From assembly GCF_963169125.1 (NCBI RefSeq), contig NC_084795.1, forward strand, positions 131,605,701-131,669,700: DNA of 64,000 nucleotides. Direction: 5' to 3'. This document shows, piece after piece, positions 32,000 to 42,761 of this stretch (the stretch's first letter is position 1; the number at the start of each line of letters is the position of its first letter). The notes beneath the pieces are model-generated. The model did not search any database, was not told where the DNA came from, and saw only the letters and a list, made by a program, of their open reading frames with translations. This DNA is from Humulus lupulus (Eukaryota; Streptophyta; Magnoliopsida; Rosales; Cannabaceae). Position numbers and translations under genes: made by a program.

Positions 32000-34439
32000 T
32001 CAGGGCCTCTTGCCGCGGGCGCTCCACCCAGCCGCTCGAGCAACGGCGTGCTCGCCAAAAGAAGAAAAATCAAAGTTGGGATCCTGCCTCCACACGCCGT
32101 AAAGGGCACGCTTTATGGACCTGTACTCAATAGCTGTCGTATCCGCCTCCAAGGAAGCAACTCTCTCCTGCGACGCGGCTACATCAGCCCTAGCAACCTC
32201 GAGTTTGGCCTCTAAGGAAGCGACTCTCTCCTGCGAAGCAGCCGCAATAGCCTTGGTACCCTGGAGTTCGCCCTCCAGGCTGGTGACTTTTTCCTGCAGC
32301 ATCATGGCTTTGGCAACCGCCTTCTTCTTCCTTTTTGACGAGACAAAAAGTTTTGCCCAAGCCTTTTTTAGCTTAGACTTGGTTTCACCAAGCTCTCTCT
32401 CGAGCTCCTGGACCCGGGCTGTAAGGCAGTCCCTCTCGGTACCTGACGCAATGATAAGTATAGGCCTGCACAAGAAAGTTAACAACAGCAATGATAAGTA
32501 ACAAAAAAAAATGTGTATATATATCTATATATAATAAGGCTGACACAAGATGCATGAACTCACCCAAGCAGTAGTGCGCCTTAGAGTCTCCCCAAGGTCC
32601 GACAGGGCGAAACTCCCAAGACCATTCCAGTCAGATTCCGGGAGGTCTGAGGCAATTTGGACGTACCGCCGCCCGTAAGAGGCTGCCATGCGAGTCACCC
32701 AGGGCGCCCTTTCCGAGTCAAGGGCACCTGGCTGGGTAAGGACAGACGACCCGCTCGCCAAAACGGGAGGGGGCGCGGGAAAATTGAAAAGGTGAGGCCC
32801 CGGTAGATCAGAAGGGGGTGCAGGAAGATTGGCAAAGTAAGCCCCCGATGGACCAGGGTCAAGGAGAGCCTGAGGGAAAGTGTCAAAGTCCTCGGGGTCG
32901 AGGCAAACAAAATGCCCCGGAATGGCATGCTGGCCTTGGGATTGGGAGGCTATGTCCAGGTCGAAAGAGATAAAGGGAGGACATCATCCAGGAGACGAGG
33001 ACAGCTGGTGAGGTCCCCCGCATCCAAGGGAGGCTTCCTCCAGCACATCCTCAGCCTTGCCTTTATCCGGGCAAGGCTCAACTGATGCCGCCTTCATCTT
33101 CTTTGACCTAGGGATGGTCCACATCAACCTGGGATCTAAAATTGGGGATAGCTTGTGGAGATTCAGATTTTCCACAGTGAATAGGTACGCAGCCTTTTTC
33201 ATAGCGAGGTCAGCGTTGATAAACTTATTCACAACGTCCGCTTCTGACCCAACAACTTCGGGTGCGGGGAATTGCTATGCATAATCCACACCATTGTCAA
33301 CACAAACATAAGTTGTAAAATAATAAGTTTCACCAAAAAAAAAAGAGAGAGAGAAATAAAGGTAGCTCGAGGTACTTACTGGGAGCGGAATGGAAATGCT
33401 CGCGAACAGAATGAGGGACTTTCAAGAAGAAAAAGTCTTGCTTCTAAGACCCTGGATTGGACACTGAGCCGTCTACCAAAGGGACTTCGCTGTTAGCTTT
33501 TTGTAGGAAGTAGAAGCCCTTGGATCTGGGAGAGGGCATGACTTTGTACAGGAAGTGCACCTCTAGTGCCGTAGGAGCACGTTTGACATGTTTCATAAAC
33601 GCGATGAAGAGGCAGCTCAACGTCAGCGAACTATTGGGTGCCAGCTAAGTAGTTGAGGACCGCGATGAAGAACGGGTGTAATGAGATGGTACCACCCACC
33701 TTCAAGATATGCTCATTGAGGGCCACGAAGCCATGACTAGGACAGTCAGCCCGGCAATTGCCTGAAGGGGTGTATAAGGCATACTCCGGAGGAACGCGGT
33801 AATGATCTATAATTTCCCTCAATTTGTTCTAGGAGACGTGGGACACCAGGGTCGATGCCAATAGGGGGGCGTCGTCCCGATCATTAATGGACACCTGTCG
33901 TCATCCACCTTTCGCCATATCTGCAAAACCAAAAGAAAAAGGTGAGGAAGAGGCAGAACACTTGATCCTCCATTTTCTCTTCCTAGCGGGAGTCTTCCAC
34001 CTTGGCACCGGCTGCGGAAGCGCTAAGCTAGGGAAGATCGAAAATAAGGGTTGAAGAGAAGCGGAAGCGGCCCCATGACAGTCGTCAGGCAAGGATGAGC
34101 TAGAAGGCTCAGGTGGAAGATGTCTCTCCATAAACTCCAACTCCCCCTGCTAATCTAAAAGGGTCACCCTAAGGCTCGCTACATGGTCACTAAGGTCAGG
34201 GGGAAAGGTGCTCCGTCTCCTCTCAACACCAAGTCAATTTCACTCTCCACCACCCAAATTTTACGCCTAAGTTCAGCCATGTGCTCAAGATGACGGATAC
34301 AGGCCTGCCTTAAGGAGTCATAGTCTTGGTAAGGGTTTTCCTCAGGGGACTCTGAGTCTGAAGACAAGTCAACAAACTCAGCCCCTGGAGGTATGCCGAA
34401 CGGACCGTCACTGGCCATGAGACCTCGTCCCGAAAGCAA
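32000..34439 (-). pseudogene. TAT3 opposite-strand gene (Transposase_28-like, coiled coil, spliced)
   Basis: On the minus strand, ATG 34439 opens an acidic N-terminus (DLSSDSESPEENPYQDYDSL). The domain at about 33822-33390 contains IIDHYRVPPEYALYTPSG, LHPFFIAVLNYL, LEVHFLYKV, GFYFLQ and QDFFFLKV. It resembles the plant 'putative gypsy type transposon' (Transposase_28) family. A strong donor GTAAGT lies at 33379. Acceptors are GCATAG (33275) or CCCGAAG (about 33260); the latter keeps frame. Then VVNKFINADLAMKKAAYLF, a further candidate intron (32466-32563), a long heptad coiled coil (32460-32130) and YRSIKRALYGVWRQDPNFDF. A frameshift near 34200 and a few stops suggest decay. Function unknown. 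Confidence 0.75.
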
Positions 34440-34990
34440 AAAGGGCTTTACGTATAAATGAGAGGATTGCTACAAAACACAAAGGAATGGGCATAAAACC
34501 TCTAGATAAAAACGCCCTAAATGATCCACTACAGGGTATAAACAAGGGGGTATGCGAATGGGTTAACTCACGGCAAGCTCAAGCCAAAGTACCCCATCTC
34601 GAGTAATGCTAATTTGGACCCAATGAACATAAGGGAAAAAGAAAATATACCTCAAGCAGGTAAAATGGGGCGTTGTCGTGGTCAAAAGGAGGTCGAGGGC
34701 CAAAAGCGCCGTCACGGTCAAATAGAGGCAAGTGGTCGAAAGTACGCGTCTGCAAAAATAAACAGAAAAGATGTGTTAGCCTTCAAATATATAAAGAGAC
34801 ATAAATAGACCAAAAACTAGCTCATATATATATATAAAAAATGGAGGAAACTATAGCAAAAGTGAGGATGTGGGTGATTGAACCACTAAGCTAAGGAAGT
34901 AAGGTGTAAATAATAAGCCTTGCATGAAGGCCTATTTATAAGAATTAGAGAGAAGAGTCTACCAAAGCACCTAAAGGTCCTCTCCTAGAC
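34440..34990 (-). other. 5' leader region of the TAT3 opposite-strand gene
   Basis: There is no convincing coding sequence on either strand. It lies between the antisense ATG and the 3' LTR and holds the TATA box at 34931-34940. A short plus-strand open frame (34614-34808) has no recognisable motif. Confidence 0.5.
34931..34940 (-). promoter_or_regulatory. TATA box for the TAT3 opposite-strand gene
   Basis: The minus strand reads TATAAATAGG, a near-ideal plant TATA box, about 490 bp upstream of the antisense ATG and just inside the 3' LTR. It points away from the LTR. Confidence 0.6.
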
Positions 34991-35001
34991 TGGGGGGCAA
35001 G
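34991..35001 (+). other. Polypurine tract of TAT3
   Basis: TGGGGGGCAAG lies directly before the 3' LTR. TAT2 has the near-identical TTGGGGGGCAAA at its own 3' LTR. Confidence 0.85.
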
Positions 35002-36318
35002 TGTGGATGCTCAAATTCCACCAAGGGAAAATATGGAGGTTTACCCTCATTAGCCTCAGGCAATCCAAAGAACCCAGTATTTTTCCCCACAACCCATGTC
35101 TCATAGGAGGCCTTAATGAAGATGCCCCGAGAAAGCCGAGAACCTTGCCACGCGAGGGTACCCAACATTCACGAGTACCTGCAAAGGCCACGAGGGCCTC
35201 ACTATACGTGGCCATCCATGACCCGCATCCGTATGGAAACTTGGCTACGCACCCCAGCCTCGCACGCGAGGCCCCGCCTCGCGTCGTCCGTGTGCACCTG
35301 AGGGGCCACGGAGACCTCGCCTCGCCTTGACCCTGCGCACCCGAGTATCCCATGCGAGGCCCTACCTCGCCTCTTCCGTGCGTACCTGAGGTGCCACGGA
35401 GGCCTCGCCTCACCTCGCTCCTGCGCACCCGAGGGGCCACGCGATCGAGGCCTCGCCTCGCCTCGACCCCGTGCACTCAAGGGTTCCACGCGAGGCCCCG
35501 CCTCACCTCGTCCGCGTGCATCCGAGGGACTACGCGAGGCCATGCCTCGCAACGCTTTGACCCTACGCACCCGAGGGGTCACGCAAGGCCCACTTTGCAA
35601 ATGTCATGCCACACCACCAGGAGCACCCGTGCATGCCAGTGATGCCTGTAGGGTTCTCGCTTGAGATGGCTAGCAAAGTTTAACTGTCATACGTATCATT
35701 TTCTTGTCAATAAGCTATGTGATGCTTAGATAGACATAAAGGGGCTAGGTCGATAGGCACACCTTCAAGAGGTGAGAATACCCGCTAATTGCAGGGTACA
35801 CGCATGAATATGGAATGTACCTGCAAACCTAAAGGAGTCGGAGTACGAATATGGTACCCCTGCCAGACAAGTAGTGGGAAGGCCAGGAGAGGGGGCATGG
35901 CATATGTGTCTATGGCTAGATGTCAGAGTCGACACCACTACCACCTGCACCACTCCTCTGACATTCGTACGGTCGAGTAGTGGAAACGTCCTCATGGTAC
36001 CTGGCCATGTACTAGTACCAACACCACCACCTCTGAAACCACTCTCTTGACAGTGTACTTGTGTACCACCTGGTCTCCTGGACCACAGTTTATCCAGGGC
36101 CATTAGAGCCTACTATAAAATGAACCCCAATTCCACATGGAAGGGGGTTGGAAAAATTACTGTAGCATTGCACCATAATCAATACAAATTGAGTTCACCA
36201 TTTTTCTTCTGCAATTATTCTTGGAGTTTCTGCTTAGATTTCTAAAGTTTTTCTTTTGATAATCTCTACATTTCTGTTTTTCTAACTTAACTTGGTTGAC
36301 GAGTTCTCACCGTCAACA
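35002..36318 (+). repeat. 3' LTR of TAT3 (1317 bp)
   Basis: It starts TGTGGATGCTC and ends CACCGTCAACA. The GC-rich minisatellite has about 7.5 units (35255-35605) against about 5.5 in the 5' LTR. A 66-bp stretch present in the 5' LTR is missing after about 35670. The two changes nearly cancel in length. Confidence 0.95.
35255..35605. repeat. GC-rich minisatellite in the TAT3 3' LTR, about 7.5 units
   Basis: It has the same 44-bp unit family as in the 5' LTR, with extra units in the middle of the array. Open frames crossing it on both strands are repeat artefacts. Confidence 0.9.
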
Positions 36319-36323
36319 ACTCC
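36319..36323. other. Target-site duplication of TAT3, right copy
   Basis: ACTCC, identical to 23697-23701. Confidence 0.95.
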
Positions 36324-37569
36324 CATAGTCAAATATCTTACCACAGGGAAGTTACACGAAGAGCGAAAGGACGCAAGAAAGATACTTTACAAAGCTCTGA
36401 GGTATACAGTCATAGATGGAACGTTGTACAAGTGTGGCCTCTCTCTACCTCTTTTGCAGTGTGTTCTAGGAGAGGAGGCTAAAACTATTTTGCAGGAGGT
36501 GCATGAAGGCTTTTGTGGAGATCACATTGGGGGGGGGGGGGGGGGGGGGAGGGGAGTAAAGTATGGCCTTGAAGATATTGAGGCAAGGATATTATTGGCC
36601 CGCTCTATCAAAAGACTCAATTTCTTACGTCCGAAAGTGTGACAAATGCCAGCGGTTCGTCACGATTGCCCGAGCTCCACGAGTCAAGCTGAAGATGATC
36701 TCGTCCCCATGGCTATTTGTGGTCTGGGGGATTGAATTAGTTGGAGCCCTATCCACGGGAAAAGGAGGAGTTCTCTATGCGCTAGTGGCTGTTGACTACT
36801 TCACGAAGTGGGAAGAAGCGAAGCCCCTGGCGACAATAACGTCAAAGAGAGTCCTCGAATTTGTGGTTAAGAATATTTTCTGTCGGTTCAGTCTGCCAAG
36901 GAAAATCGTGTTGGACAACGGAACCCAGTTCGATAACGACCTCTTCAACGAATTTTGCGGGAGGCACGGCATAATTAAAAGTTTTTCCTCAGTGGCCTAC
37001 CCCAGGCTAATGGGTAGGTTGAGGCTGTGAACAAGATGCTCAACGCGAGTCTTAAGAAGAAGCTGGAAGAGGCCAAGGGAGTTTGGCCCGAGTAGCTCCC
37101 GTAGGTGTTATGGGCGTACTGGACCTCGCACCGAACCTTGACGGGGCACACCCCTTTTTCATTGACTTTTGGGAGTGAGGTCGTCCTTCCTGTCGAAACA
37201 AAGATAGCTTTGCATAGGGTCCAGGCCTTCAGCCAAGAGCAGAATGACAACTTGCTCAGCGCGTCCCTCAGCCTGATTGATGAAAAGCGAGAGGATTCAC
37301 AGCTACGCCTCGCACATTATCAACAGAATATCACTCGTTATTTTAAATCAAAGGTTAAAAGGCGTGCTTTTGGATTAGGAGACCTGGTGCTTCGAAGGGT
37401 GTTTTTAACGGGCAAGGACCCCAAAGATGGTTATTTAGGCCCGAGCTGGGAAGGGCCCTATTAGATCATCGAAATCGTACAAGAAGGTACTTTCAAATTA
37501 GTCTGGCTTAATGGAGAAATGGTGCCACGGGCCTGGAATGTTGTGCAATTGAGAAAATATTATCAGTGA
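36324..37569 (+). pseudogene. TAT2 integrase (continues after TAT3)
   Basis: The reading resumes with PIVKYLTTGKL, then the HHCC domain (VHEGFCGDHIGG and CDKCQRFVTIA). Core: first Asp in VAVDYFTKWEEAK (36795) and second in IVLDNGTQFDND (36912). The Glu block, normally ANGQVEAVNK, is changed to LMGRLRL and followed by TGA at 37028. C-terminus: KVKRRAFGLGDLVLRRVF, EGTFKLVWLNGEMVPRAWNV, ending LRKYYQ and TGA at 37567. A 21-G run at 36529-36549 breaks the frame in the HHCC domain, and TAGs interrupt 37094-37103. It is inactive as it stands. Confidence 0.9.
36529..36549. repeat. Run of 21 G in the TAT2 integrase
   Basis: It replaces a few bases after HIGG in the HHCC domain and shifts the frame. 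It could be a true expansion or an assembly error. Confidence 0.95.
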
Positions 37570-37743
37570 TCATATCACTCCTTTATGTAAGGCTTGCGTT
37601 AAAATCCAATTATCTATATGAAAAAAAAAGAATATATAATGGTTTAGGATTTCATTTATGTCTGTACGATTTTGTATGTGTAATTAGTTCATGTAACCAC
37701 GCAAGTCCACTTCCTGGTTACTTGTAGGGCAGATCACCCGACC
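37570..37743. other. TAT2 spacer after integrase
   Basis: AT-rich, no gene seen. Probably 3' untranslated sequence of the pol transcript. Confidence 0.5.
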
Positions 37744-38290
37744 AGGTTCTAAAACTTAGAAGTTGGTTAAATTGATTCAATTTTTTTTCTAAAAAGCACG
37801 AGGTGTCGATAAAAATAACGCAAACTATGTTTTTAAAATTAAATATCCTGGACACGACTAGGTTCTAAAACTTAGAAGTTGGTTAAATTGATTCAGTTTT
37901 TTTTTTAAAAAAGCACGAGGTGTCGATAAAACTAACGCGAACTAAGTTTTTTAAATTAAATATCCTGAACACGACCAGGTTCTAAAACTTAGAAGTTGGT
38001 TAAATTGATTCAGTTTTTTTTCTAAAAAGCACGAGGTGTAGATAAAACTAACGGGAACTAAGTTTTTAAAATTAAATATCCTAGACACGACCAGGTTCTA
38101 AAACTTAGAAGTTGGTTAAATTGATTCAGTGTTTTTTCTAAAAAGTATGAGGTTTCGATAAAACTGACGCGAACTAAATTTTTAAAAGTATCCTGGACAC
38201 GACCAGGTTCCAAAACATAGAAGTGGGCTAGCAATGTTTTGCTTCTTGTAAAGGAAAAATGATCAATAAAACTTGCACGAACTAAGCCTT
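37744..38290. repeat. TAT2 tandem repeat, about 4.7 units of 112-117 bp
   Basis: The unit begins AGGTTCTAAAACTTAGAAGT, has a T-run and AAAAAGCACGAGGTGTCGAT in the middle, and ends ATATCCTGGACACGACC. Unit starts are at 37744, 37860, 37977, 38093 and 38205. The last unit is divergent. It lies between integrase and the 3' end of the opposite-strand gene, as in TAT3. Confidence 0.95.
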
Positions 38291-38435
38291 TACCAAACAC
38301 ATCATAAAATATGAGAAAAAGATCGAAGTAAAACTTGAGATTACTAAACTCAATAAATTGTTTCGAGGAGAAAAACCTCGTGCTGAATATTTACAAACAA
38401 ATAAACGAGAAGTGCAGATACAAGGAAAAAACTCT

Positions 38436-40924
38436 CTAGGCTCCCCCAGGCCGCTCTGAGGACGTCACCTCCTCAGTCTCCTGCTCGCTCACAACAGTAG
38501 TCTCCCCGGTCTCGGTCGGTGCCTGCAGCTCCTATTGCAGCCAGGTCTTGAACTTCTCAAGGTAGTGCCCCCATGCGTCGGAGGCCATGAAGGAGAAATT
38601 TCCATCCTGATTGAAAGCCCAGCAGTGGTACCGCATACTCTCCATGGATGAGCTCGATGCTTTCTTCTCCTCTAGAATGGCCGCCTCTACCTCCAGAAGT
38701 CCGACCTTGGCCCCCTCAAGCTCGGCTTGAAGGGTTGCCGATGCAGCATTCGCCTCCTGCTCGCCTTCCTGGGTAGTGGTTAGGGCAGCCTTCGCTGCCT
38801 GTTCACTCGCATGGGCCGCCGCCAATGCAACCCTAGTGCTTTGCTCGTTCTATTGAGAGGCGGCGAGAGAAGCTTGAGCCGCAGTCAGCTCAGCCTTGAT
38901 TTCCTCGTTCCTGGCCCTGGCCTGAGAGATGCTCCACCAAATAGTTCGCCATCTCATAGACGGTCCCCCAAAAATTATCTGGAATCAACTCCAGATCCTG
39001 GGGGTTGACGAGGATGTTAACAGTGGCAGCGAGGGCCACTGGAGCTTGGGGACCAACCGGTGCTACCGGTTCTCGAGTAAGAGGTGGAGGAAGATGAGGA
39101 AGGGTCGCAGTCGGGGCTGCGGCAAGCGGAGCTCCTGAGCCTGAGCCTTTACCCTTAGCTAGGTATTGGGAGACAGTCGCAGCCGAGGGCGGCGTTTTCT
39201 TGGAAGTAGGTTGAAGCCTCTTGACAAGGGGACCCTCGATTGATTTCCCTCCTAGGAACATCGAGCGGATGTCCGGTTCCCGCCTCTGTGCCATCTCCTC
39301 GACTGAAAAGAAGAATGGAAAATGCATTAAGAATGCATATAAGTTCTTCAAAAGAAAATAATTAATGATAAAGATACACGAAGTAGCAAAATTCCTACCC
39401 TCCGAGCAAGAGGAAGAGTCTATTTCCATGACCTCCAGCCTCGGAACTGCTACAGGGGAAGGAAAGTCTAAAGCAACCACTTCTTGGATTAGGGGAGGTT
39501 TCAGGCCAGGCTCTACCTCGAGACTGGATTCCTCCACGTATTGCCTAAGTCTAGGAGAAACTATACCCTCGAGAAGGGAGGGCCACGACCTAAGGTTGAT
39601 CCCATACTCCTCAAAAAAGGTCGACCTAAAGGACAAAGTGTTTTCTACTACTACGGTGCCCCTGGGACGACCCGCGTCATTACGCAACACTAATTGATCT
39701 ATGCATTGGAGTAGGGTTATGTTACGGTCTGGATCGTTTTGGTGGCGATACACGAGCTAGTTTGGGTTAAACCATACTAGCCTAAGGTCTGCGGCTGCCC
39801 TATCTAGGTCCTGAAAGGGATATGGGCTACCTTGGCCGGAGGGCTGGCTGTTACCTCTGACTGAGCTCGGTCCAAGTCGGGATCCCAAGCATCCTCTAGA
39901 GCTCATCTTTTCCGTACGAGCGGCACCTCAGGCTCCTCTTCCTGCTCATCACCGCTGTCGGTCGCGGCATCGACCTCGGGAATAGTTTCCAGCACGCGGG
40001 CTGCTGGATGATTGGCTCGCATCCTCGTCAAGGCTAAAGTTTGGCCTGCAAAGACCAACTTACACGCCAACATCGTGTCGTCTGACACGAGCTGGCAGTA
40101 GTCCTTCTCACTGGGCGGAAGCCCCGACAGGGTATTGTATTGACCCCCAAGGGTCACGGACTTGGCCGTCCTCGCAAAAATGGCTGTATGGTGATGCTCC
40201 AGTTAGTATACATGCGAAAAGACAGAAAAAAAATGTTACGCGAGCTGAAGATAGAAGGCTTACAAGGACGTTTGAAGTAGTGGTACTCGTAATTGCGAAA
40301 CCCATTCGACATAAAGAATTGATCTTTGAAGTCATTGGGAAGGTTGGGAAGTTCAATCACCGCGGATGAGTTCGGGAAGCGGGTCAGGTAGTAGAACCCA
40401 TAACCTCGTCCCCTTTGATCCGGGCTGCCTTTGAGGCAGAAGAAGTAGAGGATGTCCGCTGGGGTAGGGACTTCCCACTCTTGCTTCAGGAAGAGATACC
40501 TCAGCCCCGCCAGTAGACGGTAAGAATTCAGAGGTAGTTAAAATGGTGCCAACTTTATGTAGTTAAGAAAGTCGGCGAAGTACTGATCCAGAGGGAGGAA
40601 GGCCTCGGCCCTAAGATGCTCATCACTCCAGGCCACGAAGTCTTCATCAAGGGGCGCACATCTCCTCTCACCCTCGAAGGGAGGTCGGGCAATAAGGGTG
40701 CCGGTCCCAACCTCGATGTTGTGGTACAGTAGTATCTTGTTGACCCTCCCTTGGGTCGTGATCTTCGAGATTATCCTCTCCGCCTCAAAGAAAGCATCAG
40801 GTCCCACCTCTATCTCCTTCTCCACCGTGGGACCGAACTGGGGGGATGGGAGACTCCACTGCGACCTCCTTCCCTGTGCTGGATTGCTGGGACGACGAAC
40901 CAGCCGCGCTTTTCTAGGACACAT
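38436..40924 (-). pseudogene. TAT2 opposite-strand gene (Transposase_28-like, two introns, coiled coil)
   Basis: Exon 1 (40924-40264, minus) contains VGTGTLIARPPFEGERRCAP, PLDQYFADFLNYIKLAP, LNSYRLLAGL, TPADILYFFCLKGSPDQ, GYGFYYL and DFKDQFFM. Intron 1 (40263-40184) has donor GTAAGC, branch TACTAAC and acceptor ACAG. It joins KRP to SIFARTAKSVTLGG in frame. The frame ends at 39903 with TGA overlapping an ATG (ATGA). The next frame (VYRHQNDPDRNITLLQCIDQ) reaches intron 2 (39398-39303, GT to TTTTCAG, 96 bp). A Pro/Ala-rich linker, a coiled coil and YHCWAFNQDGNFSFM follow. One stop at 40538, a slip near 38935 and stops near 38846 and 38532 show some decay. Function unknown. Confidence 0.8.
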
Positions 40925-41972
40925 TCTTTTTGGGCCCCATCTGATCGCCTAGCGAACAAGAACGAGAAAAAACTTAGTAGGCGACCTAAAAGCTAAGAAA
41001 GGAAAAGCAACGTGAGAAGAAGGGTTTTTCATACACGAGCTAAGGTAATCTCAGCCCGCGGGGTGTGATGCCACGCGCTGCCATAGCCACACGCCCAAGT
41101 TTCCAACGGATCCCTGATATCCAGGGATACTTGTGTTAGGAGGGCCAGATTATTACTTGCCTTGGAAGAGAGGTTTTGAGAGGAAAACCACCTAGGAAGC
41201 GTGACCCCTAAGCTACCTGGTTTTACACCCTAAAAACCTCTCACCTTCCATATTCCGAATGGGTGTTTCCTAAATTTACCCAGAAATCTACCCAGAAAGT
41301 TACCCAGAAATTACCTAGTTATGAACATCGCATTCCTAAACATGTTTTTAGGTATACTCAATATGCCTAGAATCGGAACCTATGCCCCAAAAACCAGCCA
41401 AAAAAAAAACAACCTATTGTTTATGACTATGAGATGTAGTTTTGCATAACAAAGAAACAGGGAAATACAAAAATACAACGGACAGGGAACTTACAATGTA
41501 TATTCCGAACAAAAGTTGCAGGAAGTGTAGGAGTAGGAGTCCTGGTTGAATCCTTAAGGCTGGACTTCTGAAAGGCTCTTGTGGCAAGAATGTGGGGATT
41601 TATGGGATTATGGCCGAAAGAATAGAAAGAGCTTCTAAAACTCAAAAGAGAGAAAATAAAGTAAAATTTCGAATGATGGGTGACTAGTACTGAAAATTGC
41701 CAACCTTATATATACGTAAGAGGCATGAGGAAACGAGGACCGTCCGATCAAATTAATGCGAGATACAAGGGTCATAACTCGAAAGACAAAACGGCGGCAA
41801 AAAGGTGGCTAGGCCATTTAATACAACCCTCGGAATCCAAACAGACACCAACCATGGCATTCCACATGTCCGATACCCAAGTGGTGGGCAAGACATGAGG
41901 TGTCAAAAAGGAAGTATAAAAGCCCCCACCGTGAAGATCAAAGATGACGTCATAGGTCACGAGCAGGGGCTT
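40925..41972 (-). other. 5' leader and promoter region of the TAT2 opposite-strand gene
   Basis: There is no supported coding sequence on either strand. On the minus strand it runs from near the 3' LTR through a TATA-like box (41705-41715) and a pyrimidine-rich patch (about 41640-41660) to the ATG at 40924. Confidence 0.5.
41705..41715 (-). promoter_or_regulatory. TATA-like box for the TAT2 opposite-strand gene
   Basis: The minus strand reads TATATATAAGG, about 780 bp upstream of the antisense ATG and followed by a CT-rich patch of the kind common near plant start sites. Confidence 0.5.
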
Positions 41973-41982
41973 GGGGGGCAAA
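41973..41982 (+). other. Polypurine tract of TAT2
   Basis: GGGGGGCAAA directly precedes the 3' LTR and matches the TAT3 tract. Confidence 0.8.
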
Positions 41983-42761
41983 TTTACGCCATGAATATCC
42001 GCACGTACTTTGTCGAGCTAGAAAAGGGTCGTAACCGATCTATCACGTGTCGACCATTCATCCAGAGCTGTTTGTTACGGTCCCCTAAACTAATAGCTCG
42101 AGCTAATGGATCATTTAGCTGTTCATCACTTGGAGCCATTGTGCCGACATAGTAGAAGCCACGAGCTAGCGCCACATTAAGCTCGTGGTGCATCAGAGGC
42201 CTTACATACCCCCTGAATCTTTATAAAGTCAACCACGTAATATAAACATGCATATACCAGACATCACGTGTCTGCTTTATTCCTGAATTCCTAGATACAC
42301 AATATAAACGTGCGTGATCAGACATCCCACACCTGATTTGGGTGATGCGACCCATTACCCATCTTTAACTATTGATTAGACCACACTTCACTGCAAGGTT
42401 TAGATGTTAATCATCGGTGTCACGTAAATGACATGATGGATGAAGAGATCATGAGATGACCCCAATACCTACTCAGAGATCAATCTCCTATAAATACCAA
42501 AACCCTTGAAAGTGCAAGGGGTTGGATTCTTCCTGTAATGAAAATACTCTGTAAGAAATAGTAAGGATAGATCAGTAATATTGACTCGTGGACTAGGGGG
42601 ATTTTAACCTCCGAACCACTTAAAAAAGGAGTGGCCATCTTCCTTTGCAGTTAGTTTCCACATTCTCGATTGTTATCATTTTCTTATTACGGTTTATCAT
42701 CCAGCACTAATCCATCCTCTTTTTTCATATAATTCACTGTTGGCGAAAAACTGCGTCAACA
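41983..42761 (+). repeat. 3' LTR of TAT2 (779 bp)
   Basis: It aligns to 16654-17430. It starts TTTACGCC (G-to-T against the 5' copy) and ends GCGTCAACA. TATA box at about 42489. ATGAA follows at 42762-42766. Confidence 0.9.

Larger units (their letters stand above)
23702..36318 (+). mobile_element. TAT3: complete Tat-lineage element nested in TAT2 (12.6 kb)
   Basis: LTRs of 1295 bp (23702-24996) and 1317 bp (35002-36318) with ACTCC on both sides. The primer site, gag-protease, RT, RNase H, second RNase H, integrase, tandem repeats, opposite-strand gene and polypurine tract are all present in order. Coding regions are the best preserved in the window, but gag has stops and the integrase core has a deletion, so it would need helper functions. 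Confidence 0.97.
16654..42761 (+). mobile_element. TAT2: Tat-lineage Ty3/gypsy element, full length with nested insertions
   Basis: Two similar LTRs (16654-17430 and 41983-42761) bound a region with primer site, gag, protease, RT, RNase H, second RNase H, integrase, tandem repeats, an opposite-strand gene and a polypurine tract. ATGAA flanks both ends. Inside lie a copia solo LTR (19833-20939) and TAT3 (23702-36318). All pol genes carry stops or frameshifts, so TAT2 is not autonomous. Confidence 0.95.

Noticed and set aside
32115..32501. Plus-strand 128-codon frame
   Set aside because: It is the shadow of the minus-strand coiled coil of the TAT3 antisense gene, which has the recognisable heptads and C-terminal motif.
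39306..39397. Hydrophobic segment suggesting a membrane helix in the TAT2 antisense protein
   Set aside because: It is the translation of intron 2 (39398-39303), which has good GT and TTTTCAG ends and a length divisible by three, so it merely stays open.
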